From Hyphomicrobium sp. NDB2Meth4 (GTDB taxonomy: Bacteria > Pseudomonadota > Alphaproteobacteria > Rhizobiales > Hyphomicrobiaceae): 64,000 nt of DNA. Each line of letters begins with the position of its first letter. The first letter of the stretch is position 1. The DNA lies in NCBI RefSeq assembly GCF_900117445.1, contig NZ_FPEJ01000013.1, positions 434,001-498,000 of the forward strand, given 5' to 3'. A program made the position numbers and the translations under genes. The notes under the pieces were generated by a model. The model was not told where the DNA came from. It was given only the letters and a program-made list of their open reading frames with translations, and searched no databases. Positions 59,628-64,000 of this stretch are shown here, piece after piece.

Positions 59628-61261
59628 GCAATCACTCGCTGCTTCTTGGTGCCCCGCACCTTGGCGGTTTCGGATCTGGAAGGAATTGGGACCTCGTCGG
59701 CTTCCAGCCCGGCATCCTCGACGCGTTCTTCTTCAGAAAGACCGTCATCGACGTTCATTTCACCCTGCTTGTCGCGAGCCCAGATTTTGAACAGCTCCGG
59801 CTTCGGTTTGGGCGTGTAAAACGGTAATAGCTCAAGAATGGCGCGGTTCTTGGTTGCTTTTGGAAGACTGCCAAAGTCCCTTGGATCGCATGATGAAAGC
59901 AGCCTCAAGAGCTCGTTCTCATCGTCGGGCGTTAGCGTCGAGGCCTTGATCGTGTACTCCTCGAATTCGGCCTTTCCGCCGTCCCGTTCATACCAATCTC
60001 TATTGAAAATAAAGTCATGCGGTAGAAGCAGCAGTTTCTGGAACTGCTCGAACGTATCGCCAAAAGCTCGCTTGAAGAAATCAGGCTCGCCGCTGACCAC
60101 TCCATGTGTGGCCTGCAGGATGATTTGGAGCGAGCGCAGCTGATAGCGGGTCCAACGCTCGCCAACGTGTCCACGATCCGGCCGGTTCGTTGGTTGGTAT
60201 CGCATCGGAAAGGACCAGATGCGTATGCCCAGCTCTTCGTTCAGCGTCACGTTCAACCGCATGCGCTCGAAGAGGTCCGCTGGATTATCATGAAAATTAT
60301 ACAGCATGTAGTTGGACAGCTCGGTGAGGCCGAACTCGTGCGCATATCTCACGGCTTGCTCATAGGGCTTGCGAAGGCCGAGGTGGTCAAAAGCGATGCG
60401 TAACGGCCTTAGACAGATGCTGGACAATTCCCGAAGGTACATCTTGTCCTTACACAAGATGCGCGCGTCGACGCCTTGATTGAAATCCACGCGTCTCTGG
60501 CTGGCGACTCGTTCGCCCGAGCGGCGAAGCTTCGCGCCGGGTGTAAAGCCTAGAGCTCTGATCTCCGCGATAATTTCCTTAAAGCGCGGGGACGCGACTA
60601 CGTTGTTGTCCATCAACACGAGGTCTTTTTTCGGCCCGTAGAGTGCGTCGATGCCGCGGACAACATCCGTCAATGATTCCGTGTCCCGCTGTGTGCCTTC
60701 AAGCTTGGGCACACCGCAGAAAGAGCATTTTCTAATGCAGCCCCGAGACGTGTAAGCGAAATAGGCATCGCTTACGGGGTAGTGGTATCCGATCTGCCCA
60801 AGAATCCCGTAGTCCGGGATGAGATCTTCGATCGGCTTGCCGTACTGATCGTCAGCATATAGCTCATCGGAGAAATCATCCAACTGCAGGGAGACGGCAG
60901 GCGCCTGGTTCAGGAGCCCCTTAATAAACCTGATGCCGTGCCATCTTCGTTCAGCCGCAAAGCGCTCAGGCATTAGAGAAGCTGCAATGCCGCCAACAAA
61001 TACCTTGTCGGCCTGACCGTTCGCCACCTTAAGGGCGAAGTCGATAGACTGAGCAATGCGGGGATACTCGAACGAGAAGAGCGTGGTGACATAAATTCGA
61101 TCCCACGCCTCGCCGAGAACGGACTTGTCCTCGCCCTTGATAAACTTGACGCGGTCCTTTTTTCCGTTTGGCCCGTGGTATTGAGCAATTTTCATAAGAC
61201 CAAGCGGCGGATACTTGTTCTTGTAGCCAGGCTCTATGAGTAGAATGTTCCGGTTAGCCAT
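59624..61261 (-). CDS. Radical SAM protein with degenerate B12-like N-terminal domain
   Basis: Radical SAM enzyme of 545 residues. The iron-sulfur cluster cysteines are Cys175, Cys179 and Cys182 in TSRGCIRKCSFCGVPKLEG. The N-terminal 160 residues (NILLIEPGYKNKYPPLGLMKIAQYHG) resemble a cobalamin-binding domain without the DxHxxG cobalamin motif. The TIM barrel continues to about 400, followed by a long extension ending in a charged tail (SEEERVEDAGLEADE...KKQRVIA). It overlaps both neighbours by eight and four bases. A radical enzyme inside this kind of operon suggests a base or nucleotide modification, which is inference. Confidence 0.87.
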   Translation of the reverse strand: MANRNILLIEPGYKNKYPPLGLMKIAQYHGPNGKKDRVKFIKGEDKSVLGEAWDRIYVTTLFSFEYPRIAQSIDFALKVANGQADKVFVGGIAASLMPERFAAERRWHGIRFIKGLLNQAPAVSLQLDDFSDELYADDQYGKPIEDLIPDYGILGQIGYHYPVSDAYFAYTSRGCIRKCSFCGVPKLEGTQRDTESLTDVVRGIDALYGPKKDLVLMDNNVVASPRFKEIIAEIRALGFTPGAKLRRSGERVASQRRVDFNQGVDARILCKDKMYLRELSSICLRPLRIAFDHLGLRKPYEQAVRYAHEFGLTELSNYMLYNFHDNPADLFERMRLNVTLNEELGIRIWSFPMRYQPTNRPDRGHVGERWTRYQLRSLQIILQATHGVVSGEPDFFKRAFGDTFEQFQKLLLLPHDFIFNRDWYERDGGKAEFEEYTIKASTLTPDDENELLRLLSSCDPRDFGSLPKATKNRAILELLPFYTPKPKPELFKIWARDKQGEMNVDDGLSEEERVEDAGLEADEVPIPSRSETAKVRGTKKQRVIA

Positions 61262-62285
61262 TGGCCACCATCCTTAGGTGCGCGCGCGCTCTGCTCTGGC
61301 GGATAAGCGAGACGGCCGTGGTGACACCGCTTTCGCCTCCCAACCCTTTCAATGGGCCGCTACTCGACCAATCGAACTGTGTCATGAAATCGCCGAGGAC
61401 AGCGCAGAAGTGCCGAGCCGTTGGCAGCATTTTGCGGTCAGCCTCGTTGCAGAGATCTGCTGCCAGTTCCATCAGCGCGTAGACGCCAATGCCCTTGGTA
61501 AGAAAATGTTTGCGTGGCTGAGCCCACTCGCGGGGCAGTGTCGCTGCGACGGCTTGCCAATAAGCGAGTGTCACTTGGCAGAGTTCTTCAGCCGTATGGT
61601 CCTTCGCAAGATTGGCGCGACACAGGAACAGCTTGATAGCCTTTTGGAGGGTCCGCAGCGAGGCCCGCCGCATCAACCCCGAGGTGCGTTCGCCGCCAAT
61701 ATCTAACTGCTGATGCCAGGGTGAAGAGGGTTCGTTGCGAAGGAATAATGCGATGAGAAGCTCAGGCCTGTCGCCCGCAAGATCCGTCGCAAGCTGCGCG
61801 TCGTGAAAATCAAGCAAGCTGGAACTTAGCCCCTTTGCCTTGCTGTTGATTGTATTGAAAACCTCCATCTCTTCGCGGTCGGATAGCCCGACAAAGCACA
61901 TAAAAGGAAGTTCTAGCGCGAGGTCAGCGAGGTGCCCCAATCGATGTTGGCAATCAACCTGTGTGAGCAGCGGACCTGCCGTGGTCGCTAAATTAAGACG
62001 CCGGTTGCGACCGGACTTCGAGACCAGCGTCCACGCTTGATCCTCACGGGGGCGCAGATTGAAGGTGAGCGGGATGGTGGTGCTGGTCGGCCGTTGAATG
62101 TACCTGCGGAAATCCAGACTATGCTGGGAGTTGAATCGGCGCTGGTATCCCCGGCCAGAATCCTCATTGAGCACGTCCGCAAAGCTCAGTGAGCAGAGGA
62201 GGGACGCGGGCGCGTAGCCGAGCAAGACCGGACGGTTGGCCGATTGACCAAGAAAACAATCAAGTGTGACGATTTTGGAGGCCAT
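61254..62285 (-). CDS. DGQHR-domain protein (DndB-like)
   Basis: A 343-residue protein of the DGQHR/DndB superfamily. The signature appears as TQVDCQHRLGHLADL, with the usual Gly changed to Cys, at residues 111-115 from ATG 62285. The second conserved segment FNTINSKAKGLSSSLLDFHD matches the family. DndB is a repressor and DNA-binding protein in phosphorothioate systems. Start ATG 62285 has GGAG five bases upstream; an alternative at 62312 would overlap the palindrome at 62310-62326. It overlaps the radical SAM gene by eight bases. Confidence 0.85.
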   Translation of the reverse strand: MASKIVTLDCFLGQSANRPVLLGYAPASLLCSLSFADVLNEDSGRGYQRRFNSQHSLDFRRYIQRPTSTTIPLTFNLRPREDQAWTLVSKSGRNRRLNLATTAGPLLTQVDCQHRLGHLADLALELPFMCFVGLSDREEMEVFNTINSKAKGLSSSLLDFHDAQLATDLAGDRPELLIALFLRNEPSSPWHQQLDIGGERTSGLMRRASLRTLQKAIKLFLCRANLAKDHTAEELCQVTLAYWQAVAATLPREWAQPRKHFLTKGIGVYALMELAADLCNEADRKMLPTARHFCAVLGDFMTQFDWSSSGPLKGLGGESGVTTAVSLIRQSRARAHLRMVANG

Positions 62286-62309
62286 TAGAGCTCCGAATCT
62301 GCAGCTGCC

Positions 62310-62326
62310 CACTGCATATTGCAGTG
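62310..62326. promoter_or_regulatory. Palindrome upstream of the DGQHR-domain gene
   Basis: CACTGCATATTGCAGTG has perfect seven-base arms around TAT and lies 25-41 bases before the DGQHR start. The gap between this gene and the ParB-domain gene is the only sizeable spacer in the operon, so an internal operator or promoter is plausible. The DGQHR protein might autoregulate here, as DndB does. Confidence 0.6.
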
Positions 62327-62410
62327 AAGGCTGGCTGCAGATTAGGCAAGCTCAAGCACGATGTCGATCGATTTTTTGGAGAGGAGAGGAACTGGGGACA
62401 CAGGGGGTGG

Positions 62411-63436
62411 TCAGTCGAGCTTGGCCTTTATTTTCTCAAGCTGTTCCCGGAACTTGCCTGCCCGTCGCTCGATATCCTTCAGCTCGTAGAGCATACGGTC
62501 TCGGATCGGCTTTTCCGCATCCTGGATGTCGTCCTTGGTATCGGCGCGTGCAAGCCACTCCCGAAATCGCTTCAGTTTGTTGAGAGCGTCGTTCTCGGCA
62601 CCGGCGTTCTTGGCGCTCTCGTACGCTTCCTCAAGGGAGTACCGGCCGTCGATGAAGCGGGTCAGAACCTTTTTGGGCGCGGTACAGATTGCAGGGAGCT
62701 TATCGCGAAGGTCCATCGCTGTCGGGATGGCCTTCGATTGTACCTGTTGAACGATAAGAGCGTCGAAGCCTGAGTGTTCTTCTCGCGCCTTTCTGATTTT
62801 TTGCGATTTTAGATACTCATCGTAGTAGCTCCAACGGTCGCGGTCAGTCTCGCCGTGAAGGATCATAAACTCAAAGACATTGACGATGTGCCGTGCTTCT
62901 TTGTCACTGATCCCGATCTCCTGAGCAACGGTTGAGAGCGGAATGGAATGTTGCTTGTGTCGGCGGAACAGAAAACCGGCCCGTTCATAGGGCAACCAGT
63001 CCTTCTTCCCCTTGATGTGGTACTCGCCAAGCAACGCGAAGACGAGTTTCTCATCGATGGTATCAGGGAGAACCGTGCAACGGATCTGCGCCCATTTAAC
63101 GGGATCTTTGGTTGCCAGATGGCGATAGGCTGCTAGCCTGCTGTTCCCTTCCAGGACAACAAAATCACCTGCGCGGACGATGATGGGATCGATGAGACCG
63201 CCATTTTCAGCAATACTGACGATCAGTTCCTTGACATGTTCGTGGTCTAGAAGCTTCTCGCATATTTCGTCTTGATCCGGTGTCCGGTCGTCCGAGCGCA
63301 CAAGTGAATAAATGCGCGGATTGTCAACGTAGAAGCGTAGCTTTTTGTGGTCGAGGTCGAGCGTCTGCGTAGGGAACGTTTGTCCGCGCAACGTAAGCGA
63401 CCCGACGAAAACGTTCGATCCTTGTATGGTCGCCAT
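62411..63436 (-). CDS. ParB N-terminal domain protein
   Basis: A 341-residue protein with a ParB/Srx nuclease-like N-terminal domain: IAENGGLIDPIIVRAGDFVVLEGNSRLAAYRHLA contains the GxxR motif (GNSR). A helix-turn-helix region follows (IPLSTVAQEIGISDKEARHIVNVF). The C-terminus is a long charged helix (IRDRMLYELKDIERRAGKFREQLEKIKAKLD). This domain is an NTPase/nuclease or DNA-binding module in several modification systems. ATG 63436 is five bases past the helicase stop; GTG 63445 would overlap it. Confidence 0.87.
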   Translation of the reverse strand: MATIQGSNVFVGSLTLRGQTFPTQTLDLDHKKLRFYVDNPRIYSLVRSDDRTPDQDEICEKLLDHEHVKELIVSIAENGGLIDPIIVRAGDFVVLEGNSRLAAYRHLATKDPVKWAQIRCTVLPDTIDEKLVFALLGEYHIKGKKDWLPYERAGFLFRRHKQHSIPLSTVAQEIGISDKEARHIVNVFEFMILHGETDRDRWSYYDEYLKSQKIRKAREEHSGFDALIVQQVQSKAIPTAMDLRDKLPAICTAPKKVLTRFIDGRYSLEEAYESAKNAGAENDALNKLKRFREWLARADTKDDIQDAEKPIRDRMLYELKDIERRAGKFREQLEKIKAKLD

Positions 63437-63441
63437 GATGG

Positions 63442-64000
63442 TCACTCTAGTCCTAGAACGTTGCGAACGATGCGGCCAAAGTCGTAGTTGGCAATGGCCT
63501 TATATTCATCCGGCGAGATGTCTGATTGAGCGAGCTGCGCAGCGAGCCGTTTTGCCATAAGGAGGGAGTCTACCCATTCGTCGACCGTGCCCGTCGCGAT
63601 TAGATTCCAAATGTAGCAAGTGCTTTTCTGCGAAATGCGATGGATGCGGTCCTGCGCCTGCAGATAGTCGTCGAGACTGAAGGACCGATCATAAAAGACA
63701 GCATGACTGGCCATCGTAAGAGTCAGCCCCTCCTTCGCGGCACCGGGTGTCGCGACCAATACCCGAACGGAAGGATCGATCTTAAACGCGCGTATGGCAT
63801 CGTTTCTTTCGGCGATGGGACGCGAGCCATGAACGTAGACGCAGCCGAAACTTGAAAGTTGATCGGCTAGCCACTCCGCGTTGTCGATGAAGTTAGTCCA
63901 GACGATTATTTTCGTATTCTCAGCCACGGCTCGCCTTACGAGCTCGACCAAAGTAGGCAATTTACCGGGTGCAGAGCTGTATGAATGGTCAACCAGTCCT
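63442..64000 (-). CDS. SNF2-type helicase, C-terminal part (cut by window edge)
   Basis: The frame is open to the right edge, so only the second RecA-like lobe is seen, about 186 residues. IIVWTNFIDNAEWLADQL is motif IV, VRVLVATPGAAKEGLTLTMASHAVFYD is motif V, and DYLQAQDRIHRISQKSTCYIWNLIATGTVDEW is motif VI with the arginine finger region. The QxQDRIHRISQ pattern is that of SWI2/SNF2 ATPases. It leads the operon seen in this window, with the ParB-domain gene starting six bases after its stop. The nucleic-acid substrate is unknown. Confidence 0.88.
   Translation of the reverse strand, partial: GLVDHSYSSAPGKLPTLVELVRRAVAENTKIIVWTNFIDNAEWLADQLSSFGCVYVHGSRPIAERNDAIRAFKIDPSVRVLVATPGAAKEGLTLTMASHAVFYDRSFSLDDYLQAQDRIHRISQKSTCYIWNLIATGTVDEWVDSLLMAKRLAAQLAQSDISPDEYKAIANYDFGRIVRNVLGLE

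Larger units (their letters stand above)
54632..64000. mobile_element. Integrative element at tRNA-Tyr (left end in window)
   Basis: The segment from the tRNA-Tyr 3' end to the window edge carries a large serine recombinase, phage- or ICE-like small genes, a DNA methylase-like gene and the SNF2-ParB-DGQHR-radical SAM-GHKL operon, all on one strand and all without housekeeping neighbours. The left attachment half is the 32-base tRNA overlap at 54632-54663. No second copy of the tRNA 3' end was found in the window, so the right end lies beyond 64 kb. Confidence 0.72.

Noticed and set aside
58056-64000. Assignment of the operon to the Dnd phosphorothioate or Dpd deazaguanine systems
   Set aside because: No DndA/C/D/E-like sulfur-transfer genes and no tRNA-guanine-transglycosylase-like DpdA are visible. 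These could be beyond the window, so the point stays open on the right side.

Overview
The window is high-GC, densely packed chromosomal DNA from an alphaproteobacterium. The gene families point to Hyphomicrobiales, perhaps a Hyphomicrobium-like methylotroph: a cytochrome c resembling methanol-dehydrogenase cytochrome cL beside a PQQ-type sugar dehydrogenase, a FadE-type beta-oxidation set, and several small secreted proteins of rhizobial type. This placement is inferred from the proteins, not from a marker gene.

Layout. 0-9.5 kb is lipid metabolism: FadE-like acyl-CoA dehydrogenase, FadJ-like bifunctional protein, FadI-like thiolase and cyclopropane-fatty-acid synthase on the plus strand, with acyl-CoA ligase FadD converging. 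9.9-25 kb looks like a biosynthetic and trafficking island. It holds an acyl carrier protein and a ketosynthase, a minus-strand run (PQQ-type sugar dehydrogenase, cytochrome c, EboF-like phosphatase, IPP isomerase), the divergent overlapping run eboD-eboE-eboC-eboA-eboB, then a START-like protein, a YVTN propeller protein, and a second ketosynthase that has lost its catalytic cysteine. 25-32.5 kb holds an RND efflux pump, a histidine kinase, an L,D-transpeptidase and a divergent response regulator. 32.8-37.1 kb has a HemK-like methyltransferase, a threonine-aldolase-like enzyme, and one 852-residue protein that joins an MFS exporter to a cystathionine beta-lyase. 37.8-42.3 kb is an amine or amino-acid catabolic module (RidA, FAD oxidoreductase, XRE-cupin regulator, permease) with three copies of a TTGC-N7-GCAA palindrome as likely operators. 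42.5-54.6 kb is mostly housekeeping: tRNAs for Ile2/Met (CAU), Thr and Tyr, a panD operon, an Aae-like efflux operon, rlmB and small secreted proteins.

From the tRNA-Tyr gene (54.58 kb) to the right edge lies an integrative element. Its large serine recombinase reads into the 3' end of the tRNA on the opposite strand. Small accessory genes and a DNA adenine-methylase-like gene follow. Beyond them is a tight minus-strand operon of SNF2-type helicase (cut by the window edge), ParB-domain protein, DGQHR/DndB-like protein, radical SAM protein and Hsp90/MORC-like GHKL ATPase. I consider this operon the best candidate for an undescribed system, probably DNA modification or phage defence. The function is inferred from domain company, and its upstream part is outside the window.
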